Shown: piece after piece, positions 31,025-39,081 of the stretch
Layout of the letters: each line of letters opens with the position of its first letter
Numbering within the stretch: position 1 is the first letter of the stretch
Source of the DNA: a virus
Virus record (IMG/VR): IMGVR_UViG_3300047382_000480
Location: 1 to 64,000 of that record
Length of the DNA: 64,000 nucleotides
Reading direction: 5' to 3' (one strand)
Notes under the pieces: generated by a model
Databases searched by the model: none
Seen by the model: only the letters and a program-made list of their open reading frames with translations
Told to the model about the DNA's origin: nothing
Program-made: the position numbers and the translations under genes

Positions 31025-31602
31025 TACTTTTCCTCTTTATCTATCTTAATTTCAACCGCCTGTGCTTCTTCATCACCTATCGTCACATTTCTGTAATAAA
31101 TGATAACCTCACCTAGTTGGCTGATATATCGTTTAATTTCCTGAGTGTTATAAGCCATTAACTCATAATCCTCAACTGTCATTGCCACAAATACTACATC
31201 GCCAGAATACTTCTTTTTGATGTCGTCAATAAATCTATCCATGTATGTATAATCATCTGGCCAATCTGGGTTTTCTCTTCCCAGCTTACACACTCTTATG
31301 ACTCGACCTTTTTCATTAAGTAAACCATCAGGATGATCTACTTTAGGTCTTTTGTACCTTTCTTCACCATTATCATAAAACTGCGGTGGATCAAATGATT
31401 CTTTGTTACAAGGATTACTTGCCTTTGCATCAGAAACAACATACCACTTTGGTTCTTTCAAATCCAAAGGTCTGGGCATAACAGGTTGCGCGATGTCTAT
31501 CTTGATCGGCTTAGTTATGACTTCAACGTCTTTTGTCCCCAGCAGAGAACAGGCACTAGTCGTTGATAGTAGAAAGATCAGTGCTAATTTTTTCAATTGC
31601 AT
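31024..31602 (-). CDS. Lipoprotein, o-spanin candidate
   Basis: The ATG at 31602 has a strong AAGGAGG and gives MQLKKLALIFLLSTTSAC, a lipoprotein signal with lipobox TSAC, so the mature protein is a lipid-anchored outer-membrane protein of about 175 residues. The gene starts inside the last 46 bases of the i-spanin-like gene, the overlapped arrangement typical of Rz/Rz1 pairs. It is much longer than classical o-spanins and lacks a Pro-rich core, so the spanin role is inferred mainly from context. Confidence 0.65.
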   Translation of the reverse strand: MQLKKLALIFLLSTTSACSLLGTKDVEVITKPIKIDIAQPVMPRPLDLKEPKWYVVSDAKASNPCNKESFDPPQFYDNGEERYKRPKVDHPDGLLNEKGRVIRVCKLGRENPDWPDDYTYMDRFIDDIKKKYSGDVVFVAMTVEDYELMAYNTQEIKRYISQLGEVIIYYRNVTIGDEEAQAVEIKIDKEEK

Positions 31603-31924
31603 CAAAGACCTCCTTAGTTCTGTCATTCGCTCTCACCTCAATCATTCCAGGTTTTGCGCTTGCGAGTTGAGCGAGATTATGCCGTCTAAAGATATCAAGA
31701 TAATTAGCCATCTCTGCCTCATATTGTTGATTTTGAGATTGTAGATTTGCTAATGCTTTCTGAGATACAACCATTCTTTCTTGTATGGCTTGGATTGCTT
31801 CTCTTTGTTCGGCATCTCTTACCTCATAGGCAGTGTTCAACTGTATGAGTTCTTGATTCTTGTTATAGAGAAAATAACCCCCGAGACCCATAACAAAAAT
31901 TATTCCAATGAGTACCTTAGACAT
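31556..31924 (-). CDS. i-spanin candidate (membrane-anchored coiled coil)
   Basis: A 122-residue protein: N-terminal membrane anchor (VLIGIIFVMGLGGYFLY, about residues 4-20), periplasmic coiled coil (about 25-85), and the C-terminal motif RHNLAQLASAKPGMIEVRA with VFDAIEKIS. That motif recurs in small membrane proteins of marine T4-like phages next to lipoprotein genes. Topology and overlap with the lipoprotein gene fit an inner-membrane spanin. The ATG at 31924 touches the preceding stop. Confidence 0.7.
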   Translation of the reverse strand: MSKVLIGIIFVMGLGGYFLYNKNQELIQLNTAYEVRDAEQREAIQAIQERMVVSQKALANLQSQNQQYEAEMANYLDIFRRHNLAQLASAKPGMIEVRANDRTKEVFDAIEKISTDLSTIND

Positions 31925-32085
31925 TACTCGTCCATACAGATTGTCCATGCTCCATAACCAATGGCTGCAACAGCGACAATGTTAGCGATAGGTTTCAACA
32001 GTAAAAATGTAATTCCTGCTGCAATTAACACGATTCCATCGTGTCCCTTTCTGTTTCCGAGTTTACTTTTAATAAGATCAAGCAT
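31924..32085 (-). CDS. Small membrane protein, holin candidate
   Basis: The ATG at 32085 with GGAAAA upstream gives 53 residues (MLDLIKSKLGNRKGHDG...) with a long hydrophobic stretch (about 17-48) that can form two short membrane helices. It is the first gene after a late promoter (32150) and precedes the spanin pair, the usual place for a holin. A longer start at 32106 is possible. Holin function is inferred from position only. Confidence 0.5.
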   Translation of the reverse strand: MLDLIKSKLGNRKGHDGIVLIAAGITFLLLKPIANIVAVAAIGYGAWTICMDE

Positions 32086-32149
32086 AGTTTTTTCCTGTTT
32101 ATCCATTTTATTTTTAAGGATCATAATTTCAAATATCCCATAGGTTTTT

Positions 32150-32157
32150 TATTTATA
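32150..32157 (-). promoter_or_regulatory. T4-type late promoter (lysis genes)
   Basis: TATAAATA reading leftwards, overlapping the end of gene 41 and 65 bases before the small membrane protein. Gives late control of the spanin region. Confidence 0.75.
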
Positions 32158-33538
32158 ACTTAAAATTGTCATAATTAGAATTCATTTGAGTATTGAACGA
32201 ATAGTCAAGAGAAGCATTACTTTTGTTTTGACCGCTATCAACTATTTGATTCTGTACTTCTTCTGTTAAATCAAACAAACGCATCTTAGATCTATCAACC
32301 CCGATCATAAATCTTTTGTTAGAAGTGGGGTCGGCATATCGGTTTTTCAACTGTTTCACCATAATCTGCTGTTGTTCTTCAAGTTCTTCGGTGCTTATAA
32401 GGGCAAACATAAGATCTGCCGTGGCAGGAAGACCGAATGATTCCGAAGTATCAGTCAATTCAACATCGCTGTTACCATAACCAGAACGAGTAGTCTGTGT
32501 TGCAGAAACAATAGGAAGGTCGTGTTCAACGGCAAGACCTCTTAGTTCCTCAGCAATACTTTTGATAATAGTGTACGAGTTTGCATTAGAGCCTGATTTG
32601 AAACGACTGCTATTACAGATGTTCAAGTAATCAATGAATATAATATCGGGAGAGAATGAACGCTTGAGTTTGAGTTCTTGTATCAATGCTTTAAAGTGAC
32701 CAGCATGAGCAGATGCAGTTGGGTATTCTTTAATGATTAACTTACCATCAATCTTGTTTCTAATTTTATTTACCCGATCATCAAACATTTTCTTCGGAAG
32801 ATCTTTTAAATCACCGATGGGCACGTTCATCATATTAGCATCAATACGTTCAGCAATTCTTTCTTCAGCCATTTCTAGAGTGATGTAGAGAACATTTTTA
32901 CCTTGTGAGATACAAGCTGCAGCCATATGACACATGAACAAAGACTTACCAACACCAGTACCAGCCAAAGCAATATTCAGTGTTTTATTTGGAAGACCGC
33001 CATCAGTAATTTTGTTGAAGTAATCAAGATCAAATGGAATCTTTTCTTCAACACGATTATAGAACTCAAACCGATCATTTGCATTTTCAATATAATCGTG
33101 ACCAATATTATTATCAAACCCGACTGACAAAGCATCTGATAACAGAGAAGGTAGAGCATCTTTAGACCTTTCCTTGTCTGATCCGTCAATAATCTGAATA
33201 CTATCCATGATAGCATTATAGACTGCTTTATCTTTACAAAACTTCTCGGTTTCATCTATAAGCCATTGTTCATCGGCTTCAAGAGTATTCAACCCATTTA
33301 TAAGGGTCTCGCACTGAACATACAAATCTTCGCTAATTTTTCTATCGTCTTGAAGAGCAATCAACAATACACCTTTAGTTGGTGGATTATTATACTTCGC
33401 AACATAGTCAAAGATTTTCTCGAATACAATCCTGTCATCTGATTCGGTAAAATAACTTGACTTTAGGAAAGGAGTGACCTTACGGACATACTCTTCATTA
33501 GTCACTAGATTCGATAAAATTTGTGTCTCTATTCTCAT
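32153..33538 (-). CDS. 41: Replicative DNA helicase (gp41)
   Basis: DnaB-family hexameric 5'-3' helicase of the T4 replisome, 461 residues. Walker A AGTGVGKS is near 192-199, Walker B-like IIFIDYLNI near 300, SATQTTR is the sensor strand, and GVDRSKMR the C-terminal arginine region. The ATG at 33538 lies inside the small zinc-protein gene (overlap 41 bases). Gene order uvsX - (zinc protein) - 41 matches T4, where gene 40 occupies the middle position. Confidence 0.93.
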   Translation of the reverse strand: MRIETQILSNLVTNEEYVRKVTPFLKSSYFTESDDRIVFEKIFDYVAKYNNPPTKGVLLIALQDDRKISEDLYVQCETLINGLNTLEADEQWLIDETEKFCKDKAVYNAIMDSIQIIDGSDKERSKDALPSLLSDALSVGFDNNIGHDYIENANDRFEFYNRVEEKIPFDLDYFNKITDGGLPNKTLNIALAGTGVGKSLFMCHMAAACISQGKNVLYITLEMAEERIAERIDANMMNVPIGDLKDLPKKMFDDRVNKIRNKIDGKLIIKEYPTASAHAGHFKALIQELKLKRSFSPDIIFIDYLNICNSSRFKSGSNANSYTIIKSIAEELRGLAVEHDLPIVSATQTTRSGYGNSDVELTDTSESFGLPATADLMFALISTEELEEQQQIMVKQLKNRYADPTSNKRFMIGVDRSKMRLFDLTEEVQNQIVDSGQNKSNASLDYSFNTQMNSNYDNFKL

Positions 33539-33677
33539 CAATAAATTCTCTTCTCACTCGTTCAACACAGTCTTCGCAAAGACCAATATCACCATCAGGT
33601 GTTTGAAACACAATAGCAGGTGTTTGTGTCTCTATTGTACACGAACAACTGTCACAAGTCAAGCATTCTTTACTCAT
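33498..33677 (-). CDS. Small zinc-finger-like protein, 59 aa
   Basis: A short frame between uvsX and 41: MSKECLTCDSCSC and later DIGLCEDCVERVRREF, giving C5-xx-C8-xx-C11-x-C13 and C34-xx-C37. The start overlaps the uvsX stop by 8 bases and the end runs 41 bases into gene 41 in another frame. The spacing and cysteine pairs support a real zinc protein. T4 has the unrelated small gene 40 at this place. Confidence 0.65.
   Translation of the reverse strand: MSKECLTCDSCSCTIETQTPAIVFQTPDGDIGLCEDCVERVRREFIDENRDTNFIESSD
33634..33662 (-). promoter_or_regulatory. Candidate early promoter inside the small zinc-protein gene
   Basis: TTGACT (33662-33657), 17 bp, TACAAT (33639-33634), placed about 95 bases before gene 41. 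Confidence 0.5.
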
Positions 33678-34725
33678 ATGCTTCTGCTATATCTTCGTCA
33701 GATACTTCATCCTGCATAATAGAACCAGAGGAAATCAAATACCTTGACTCAATCCAAGAGGTGAAGGAATGATCAGACAAAATAGGCAACCAGAAATCTT
33801 TGTTATGAGTTTCTTTTGCTCGATAATTCTTACTGTCTGGACCATTTGCAGCAACTTGATACCACCCGACTTTTGGTTTGACCACGTGACCAGATTCCAT
33901 AGCCATATCTAATAATCCAGACCACTTACTGATACCACCTTCAAATGATACCTCTACTGGAATCTTTGATTTCTCTCGAACATAACGTGACTTCTCAACA
34001 TTAATGATAAAATTATATCCTGTTATATCAGTACCAGTTTTTTCTTGCTGTCTACCAATGATATAGATGTTATCAGCAGAGTAGTAAATTCCTGTACCAC
34101 CCGATACAATTGCTTTCGGGAACATACCAATTTCCATATAAGTGTGATTCACAACTACAGCAGGGATATCTTTAATAGACAAATGGGGTGTGATCATACG
34201 GAATAAAGACTTCATCTGTTTAGCACGAGTCATATCAGCGACTGACTTACCATCTAGCGCATCATCTACTTCTTTCTTTGAAGCCAAATTACCGACTGAA
34301 TCAACAACTATAATGACGTGATCGCCACGCTCAATGTTATTAAGTTGAGACATCATATCGTGCTTTAGTTGCTCAATATCTGTAATCGGTGTATGCATGA
34401 TACGATCTGTATCAATACCGAAACTGTCGAAGTAACCCTGTGGCGCACCAAACTCTGAATCATAGAACAAAACAACAGCATCATCATATTTGTCTAGATA
34501 TGCTTTGATCATCAACATAGCGAATGCTGTTTTGAAGTGCTTACTTGGTCCAGCAAAAACTGTAAGACCAGGAGTTAAACCGCCATCAAGGCGACCACTC
34601 AATGCTACGTTCAACGCTGGAACTGATGTTTGAATCAAGTCCTTAGTGTTGAAGAACTTTGAATTTGATAGAACATTTGACTCTTTGATAGTCGAGTTCT
34701 TTTGTAGTTTATCTATAAGGCTCAT
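33670..34725 (-). CDS. uvsX: UvsX recombinase (RecA-like)
   Basis: Strand-exchange protein of the T4 type, 351 residues. Walker A has the UvsX form GPSKHFKT (59-66), Walker B is in VIIVVDSVGNL, and VNHTYMEIGMFPKAIVSGG corresponds to the L1/L2 DNA-binding region. It works with UvsY (57663) and UvsW (56182). The ATG at 34725 follows the previous stop by one base and has a GGAG site. Confidence 0.93.
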   Translation of the reverse strand: MSLIDKLQKNSTIKESNVLSNSKFFNTKDLIQTSVPALNVALSGRLDGGLTPGLTVFAGPSKHFKTAFAMLMIKAYLDKYDDAVVLFYDSEFGAPQGYFDSFGIDTDRIMHTPITDIEQLKHDMMSQLNNIERGDHVIIVVDSVGNLASKKEVDDALDGKSVADMTRAKQMKSLFRMITPHLSIKDIPAVVVNHTYMEIGMFPKAIVSGGTGIYYSADNIYIIGRQQEKTGTDITGYNFIINVEKSRYVREKSKIPVEVSFEGGISKWSGLLDMAMESGHVVKPKVGWYQVAANGPDSKNYRAKETHNKDFWLPILSDHSFTSWIESRYLISSGSIMQDEVSDEDIAEAYE

Positions 34726-34726
34726 T

Positions 34727-35191
34727 TTAATCTCCAATAATATAGGGAATTCTATTTACAAGGTCTTCATAACTTTCATCAAAAATACTTATTTTGAGGA
34801 GGATCCTTTCCTGATCTTCAGCATCAACCCCATGTAATCTAGTCGTATTGAGGATAGCTTGTTCATAAGTATATTCACTGTCCTCAACCTTAACAGGCGC
34901 AGGGTTATCTGTTAAAACAAAATTAATCGAACATGTGGTGTTGTTATCTACGTGCATTGGCAACGCAAAATTAGGTTGTTTCCAATAAAACCTCGGACTT
35001 CCATTCACTCCAAGGTCTTTCATAATCTCATCAATATAGTCATCAGTATACTCTAAAATCAACCAAGAGTCAAGTTCTAATCCTGGATATCTTGAATCAG
35101 TATATGGATCTGCAAGATGCTTAACGCTTTCTGCCAAAGCAAGCAACCTATCCTTGTCGATCGGGTAGTTTAGATGAGTGACTGGGGTCAT
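34727..35191 (-). CDS. 2OG-Fe(II) oxygenase-like protein, 154 aa
   Basis: A compact protein with H80-x-D82 (ALPMHVDNNTTC), a downstream H120 (TTRLHGVD) and R129 (ERILLKIS), the facial-triad-plus-arginine pattern of cupin-fold 2-oxoglutarate oxygenases. SINFVL and ILLKISIF are the matching beta strands. Substrate unknown; similar phage proteins resemble Asp/Pro hydroxylases. It sits between mazG and uvsX with coupled starts. Confidence 0.6.
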   Translation of the reverse strand: MTPVTHLNYPIDKDRLLALAESVKHLADPYTDSRYPGLELDSWLILEYTDDYIDEIMKDLGVNGSPRFYWKQPNFALPMHVDNNTTCSINFVLTDNPAPVKVEDSEYTYEQAILNTTRLHGVDAEDQERILLKISIFDESYEDLVNRIPYIIGD

Positions 35192-35541
35192 AAAACTTTT
35201 GCGATATCTGGTTTGAAATATGTATCTGGTTTCATTACCTTACCATTCTTATCTTTTATAACTTTACCATCAACACACTTGCTCATATTTGATTCTCTGA
35301 CTTCACGCCAGACATCATCAAAAGGAATACCTAGTGTATTAGCCATCCCCAAGATTACCCAGACCATGTCTGCTAACCCATCAGCAACCTCAACCTTGTC
35401 TCCCTTTTCAAACCCATCAACAGTTTCTTGCCATTCTTCTTTGATGAGTTCCATATACAAATATGCTTGCGCTGATTTCATACCAACATCGCTTGGTTGA
35501 TCACACGCATCCATAAATTTTTTAACGTCTATTTGATACAT
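35188..35541 (-). CDS. MazG-like nucleoside triphosphate pyrophosphohydrolase
   Basis: A 117-residue all-alpha NTP pyrophosphatase. The pattern ELIKEEWQE (about residues 31-39) followed by VADGLADMVWV (about 52-62) gives the ExxEE..12..ExxD-type metal site of the MazG/dUTPase-2 family, and WREVRESNMSK is typical of the third helix. Phage MazG proteins are thought to alter host ppGpp or dNTP pools. Start overlaps the gene 43 stop (35541). Confidence 0.85.
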   Translation of the reverse strand: MYQIDVKKFMDACDQPSDVGMKSAQAYLYMELIKEEWQETVDGFEKGDKVEVADGLADMVWVILGMANTLGIPFDDVWREVRESNMSKCVDGKVIKDKNGKVMKPDTYFKPDIAKVL

Positions 35542-38060
35542 TATCCGAATAAATCCTCTAGTGTGGCTACTGGTTTAGATTTCCAACCAATGCTCTCTGC
35601 GACAGTATTTAGCGGTTCGATAAATGCTTTTTCAAACATCAATTCATAATCGATATACTTATGCAAGTCGAACTCAGGTGGAACCTTTGAAGCGAATGCA
35701 ATAATATTCTCACCGAGAGTGTTTGGTTCTTTTAAATATACAAACTTGATTTTATCGCCCTCGTTTATTAGAGGATATTTCATATCAAGTTTGCGCTTTT
35801 TCAACTCGTGGTTATACAACAATGCTCCACGAACCTGAATTGGTGTTCCCTTTTGATAGATGTCAGAGGTAGAACTATACTTAATTAAATTATTACAACC
35901 TCGAGGGAATGAAATCTGCTCAACAGGTCTTTGTTTAAAGTCATTCCAATTAGTTTCAACAAAGTTCTGCAAGGCAGTTTGGTCTTTAGTCAAACAAATA
36001 TTTACTGCTTCTTTCAAACTTTCTCGCACAGGCGCAGGCGTAGAGGAACGAACAATCTCCAGACCCATAGCTTTCAATTTGGGTTGTTCATAACGAACAC
36101 CCTCGTTGTCCCAGACGTTCAGAGCATATCGTTTCTTGGCAACCCAAATACCTTTATCGGCAATCGCCTCACGTTTGAAGAAGATCTTCTCCTCGTATGC
36201 ATTTGTGTACTCAGCTAACTTAGTCATTGCCTTTGCGATTGCTGGTTCAATCTTTTCCTCGCCAATCTTATCCAAGACATCAACGACCTTTTCTGTGGGC
36301 ATATCCTTGAAGAACTTCTTAACAAGTTTGTCCATTGTAATATAACAAGAATCTGTGTCAGAATAGAAAGAGTAGACTTCACCTTCTGTACCACAAACCT
36401 CGTTTAAATATTCATCAAGTGCCTTTGCAGTTTCTCGGATAATAAACTGCCCTGATAATGTGATACCCTCGGCAATCCTGTCATCATAATATCTAAAATA
36501 CTGGTTAGCCATCGCACCATAAAGGCTGTTCAATTGAATTTTACGAGCCATTTGGAAGTTGTTGTATTTTGCGATCTTGGCTTTGAGTGAGGGATCTTTT
36601 GTTTTCTCAAACTCCCGCTCAGTTTCTTTCATCAACTTCTTATACTTTTGGCGATCATCAAAGAATGTTTGAGTAATCTCAGCAAAGACACCCTGTTTAT
36701 GCCGAGAAAACTTAGCACCATTTGCAGCAACAGCATGCTGAGTTTCAATAGTTGTATCTCGGCTTAACAATTTATCAACACTAGTATCGATAGATGCCTC
36801 ATCAGATACTAGAGTTTCGGGTGACATATTGTATTGCATAATGATAGAAGGATAAAGAGAGGTGGCGTCAAAACTCAGCACCCAATCATACCCACCCACT
36901 TTGGGTTGCTGAACATACGCACCCTCAATAGTTCTCCCTTGATTATCTTTCTTCTGAGGAATCATAATATTTTTCTTCAGAAGGTGATTATATAAGAGGC
37001 AATCCCAAGTACGAACTGACGAATAAATGTCGTTTAGATTACACTTTGCATCATATGCCATCGTAGCAATCAACTCTATGAGTTTCATCTTGTCTTCAAG
37101 CTCATCAACAAGTTTACTATCGATTATGTTATAGTCTACAAATCTATTCCAATCTTTCTCATAAAACTCTTTGAACGTATCATAATTGTTTTCAAGTTTT
37201 TTGTGACCAAGTTCTACCTCAGCAATATAGTCCAGCTTGTAAGACTCTCGGACTTGGTATGTAAACTTCTTATACAAATCAAGATAGTCAAGTTGAGCAA
37301 CACCCTTTATATCATACAAGGTGTGTTCACGACCCATCATTTTAATGCTTTTCTTGCGAGTCATATTGAATGGACTAAAACCATTCTTGACTTTATTTTG
37401 CTTTTGTTCGTCTTGACCACCGAGTACTCTAGCACATCGGCTCATAAGATACGGAATATCAAAAAACTCAATATTCCAACCTGTGATAATATCTGGAGTA
37501 TTTTGAAACCACCACGTACCAAATTTGGTCAACAACTCATATTCGTCAACACAAGACTCATACTTGATGTTTAGATCCTTAACTTCTTCAGATTGAGGAT
37601 CCCAGTCGCCTTCACCCCATGTAAGTATCTCTTTGGTGTTGTTATCAACCACAGTTATGAGGGTTATGCGCTCCTTTGGATTGTCAACATCGGGGAATCC
37701 ATGCTCGGTTGTGGTCTCAATATCCAAAGACTGGATATTCATAACCGACATATCAAAGGGAACTTCGTCAGGATATCGATCGGAAAGATATTGATAGGTC
37801 AGATCAGTCTGACCATATATCGGATAATTACCAATCCCTTCATAGCTTTGAACAAACTCCCGACAATCAGAAGCATTAGTAAACTCCACTGGTTTTAAGT
37901 TTTCGCCATAGAGTCCCTTGATGCCTGATTCTTCGGGAGATCGAACATATAACTTTGGTTTGAAAGAAGGGTCGCTTTCAGTGAACGCAACCCCATCGCG
38001 GTATCCTCTGGTCAATACGTTTTTTCCGTATTGCCAACAATATGTATAAAATTCAGTCAT
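35541..38060 (-). CDS. 43: DNA polymerase (gp43)
   Basis: Family-B DNA polymerase with 3'-5' exonuclease, 839 residues. Exo motif I is SLDIETT (about 111-117), and polymerase motif A is DATSLYPSIIM, motif B KIQLNSLYGA and motif C YSDTDSCYI. The C-terminal KPVATLEDLFG is the clamp-binding peptide. The early promoter at 38067 starts transcription on its ATG, so the gp43 mRNA would have no leader for RegA or gp43 repression, unlike T4. Confidence 0.95.
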   Translation of the reverse strand: MTEFYTYCWQYGKNVLTRGYRDGVAFTESDPSFKPKLYVRSPEESGIKGLYGENLKPVEFTNASDCREFVQSYEGIGNYPIYGQTDLTYQYLSDRYPDEVPFDMSVMNIQSLDIETTTEHGFPDVDNPKERITLITVVDNNTKEILTWGEGDWDPQSEEVKDLNIKYESCVDEYELLTKFGTWWFQNTPDIITGWNIEFFDIPYLMSRCARVLGGQDEQKQNKVKNGFSPFNMTRKKSIKMMGREHTLYDIKGVAQLDYLDLYKKFTYQVRESYKLDYIAEVELGHKKLENNYDTFKEFYEKDWNRFVDYNIIDSKLVDELEDKMKLIELIATMAYDAKCNLNDIYSSVRTWDCLLYNHLLKKNIMIPQKKDNQGRTIEGAYVQQPKVGGYDWVLSFDATSLYPSIIMQYNMSPETLVSDEASIDTSVDKLLSRDTTIETQHAVAANGAKFSRHKQGVFAEITQTFFDDRQKYKKLMKETEREFEKTKDPSLKAKIAKYNNFQMARKIQLNSLYGAMANQYFRYYDDRIAEGITLSGQFIIRETAKALDEYLNEVCGTEGEVYSFYSDTDSCYITMDKLVKKFFKDMPTEKVVDVLDKIGEEKIEPAIAKAMTKLAEYTNAYEEKIFFKREAIADKGIWVAKKRYALNVWDNEGVRYEQPKLKAMGLEIVRSSTPAPVRESLKEAVNICLTKDQTALQNFVETNWNDFKQRPVEQISFPRGCNNLIKYSSTSDIYQKGTPIQVRGALLYNHELKKRKLDMKYPLINEGDKIKFVYLKEPNTLGENIIAFASKVPPEFDLHKYIDYELMFEKAFIEPLNTVAESIGWKSKPVATLEDLFG

Positions 38061-38066
38061 GAGTAG

Positions 38067-38095
38067 ATTATACCCTCATCAGGCATAAAAGTCAA
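38067..38095 (-). promoter_or_regulatory. Early-type sigma70 promoter abutting gene 43
   Basis: TTGACT (38095-38090), 17 bp, TATAAT (38072-38067). With +1 seven bases after the -10 box, transcription starts at 38060, the A of the gene 43 ATG. Confidence 0.8.
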
Positions 38096-38103
38096 GCACT
38101 AAA

Positions 38104-38490
38104 TTAAGTAATTATACTTTGTTGTTTTGGAGCAATGATTTCTTTCTTTGGAGTGATAAGACTGCTACCATAGTGATTCTTATACTCACTCTTCATTTGA
38201 TCGCTTGGTTGCATAACACCAATAACGTGCTGAGGCATAATGTGAATTGTATTCTCGTGAGCATATGGAGCGTATGGCGCAAGACCGATACTAAACTTGC
38301 TTCCATCTTTGTCGTTGTCAGCAGGTTGAAGAATGATTACAGCTGGCTTTGATAATACGATGATTTGACGATCTTGAACAACAACGTCTTGTACTTCACC
38401 GATTACTTCTTCACCAGAAGCTAATTTAAGAATTTGAATATGGGGTTCAGCTTTAGCTTCGGGTGTTTCTTTTTCTTTATCTTTACTCAT
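38104..38490 (-). CDS. LSm-like small protein, 128 aa
   Basis: Residues about 18-60 (IQILKLASGEEVIGEVQDV, then QIIVLSKPAVIIL) read as an LSm/SH3 barrel: strand, GEE turn, strand, and a late strand IHIMPQHVIGVM. Tails are charged and disordered. The same strand pattern appears in the protein at 55772-56185. LSm folds bind RNA in Hfq, but RNA binding here is only a possibility. It is set off by a strong hairpin upstream. Confidence 0.55.
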   Translation of the reverse strand: MSKDKEKETPEAKAEPHIQILKLASGEEVIGEVQDVVVQDRQIIVLSKPAVIILQPADNDKDGSKFSIGLAPYAPYAHENTIHIMPQHVIGVMQPSDQMKSEYKNHYGSSLITPKKEIIAPKQQSIIT

Positions 38491-38507
38491 AATATAGTTC
38501 CTATGTT

Positions 38508-38529
38508 GGGGGAGCAGTATCGCTCCCCC
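38508..38529 (-). other. Intercistronic hairpin
   Basis: Perfect 8-bp stem GGGGGAGC / GCTCCCCC with a 6-base loop between hsp20 and the LSm-like gene. No T-run follows on the minus strand, so it is more likely an mRNA-stabilising or processing element than a terminator for these genes. The plus-strand side (TTATTTATT) could stop antisense transcripts. Confidence 0.65.
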
Positions 38530-38536
38530 TTATTTA

Positions 38537-38992
38537 TTATTCCTGGAGGAATTGTTTTTTGATTGAGATGTTTTTTGGCTTACGCTCCTCTGGGACAATA
38601 TGTTCTAGAGAAATAGTAAGAATGCCATCAGAAAAACCTGCACCTACGACTTCAACATCCTGATTCAATGCAAATGTCTTGGTAAAATTTCTAGAACCAA
38701 TACCTTTGTGAACGAAAGTTCGATCATCATCTTCTGATTGAATCCCCTGAACGACAAGTTTGTTCCCTTCTGGGACTTGCGTTATTGTCAACTCTTCATC
38801 GGTGAACCCAGCTGCAGCAAATTCAATTGTGTATTTGCTATCGCCTTCGTCGACAATATTATAGGGTGGATAATTATTGGAAAGTTCTGCCACATTATTT
38901 AGATTGTCAAACAAATGATCAAACCCAATAGTGAATGGGGCAATATTATTTGCGATATCGTGAAGATCGCGTGCTCTGAATTTAGTAACCAT
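38537..38992 (-). CDS. Small heat-shock protein (Hsp20)
   Basis: A 151-residue alpha-crystallin chaperone: N-terminal region PFTIGFDHLFDNL as in IbpA, then YNIVDEGDSKYTIEFAAAGF-type strands, EGNKLVVQG, IGSRNFTKTFAL and the core SDGILTISLEHIVP. It holds unfolded proteins during infection stress. It has its own promoter (39052) and a structured 5' leader, suggesting separate control from regA and 43. Confidence 0.9.
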   Translation of the reverse strand: MVTKFRARDLHDIANNIAPFTIGFDHLFDNLNNVAELSNNYPPYNIVDEGDSKYTIEFAAAGFTDEELTITQVPEGNKLVVQGIQSEDDDRTFVHKGIGSRNFTKTFALNQDVEVVGAGFSDGILTISLEHIVPEERKPKNISIKKQFLQE

Positions 38993-39024
38993 TTCGGTCT
39001 CCTTATATTAAGCGAGTTATGTTT

Positions 39025-39047
39025 ATGCGACCCAAATGGCGTCGCAT
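39025..39047 (-). promoter_or_regulatory. 5' leader hairpin of hsp20
   Basis: Stem ATGCGAC / GTCGCAT (7 bp) with two extra CC/GG pairs inside. The predicted transcription start (about 39045) lies at its base, so the mRNA would begin with this hairpin. It may protect the 5' end or act as a thermosensor. Confidence 0.55.
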
Positions 39048-39051
39048 GTTT

Positions 39052-39081
39052 ATTATATAATATTTAAAACTAAAAAGTCAA
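39052..39081 (-). promoter_or_regulatory. Early-type sigma70 promoter for hsp20
   Basis: TTGACT (39081-39076), 18 bp, TATAAT (39057-39052), directly after the regA stop. Confidence 0.75.
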
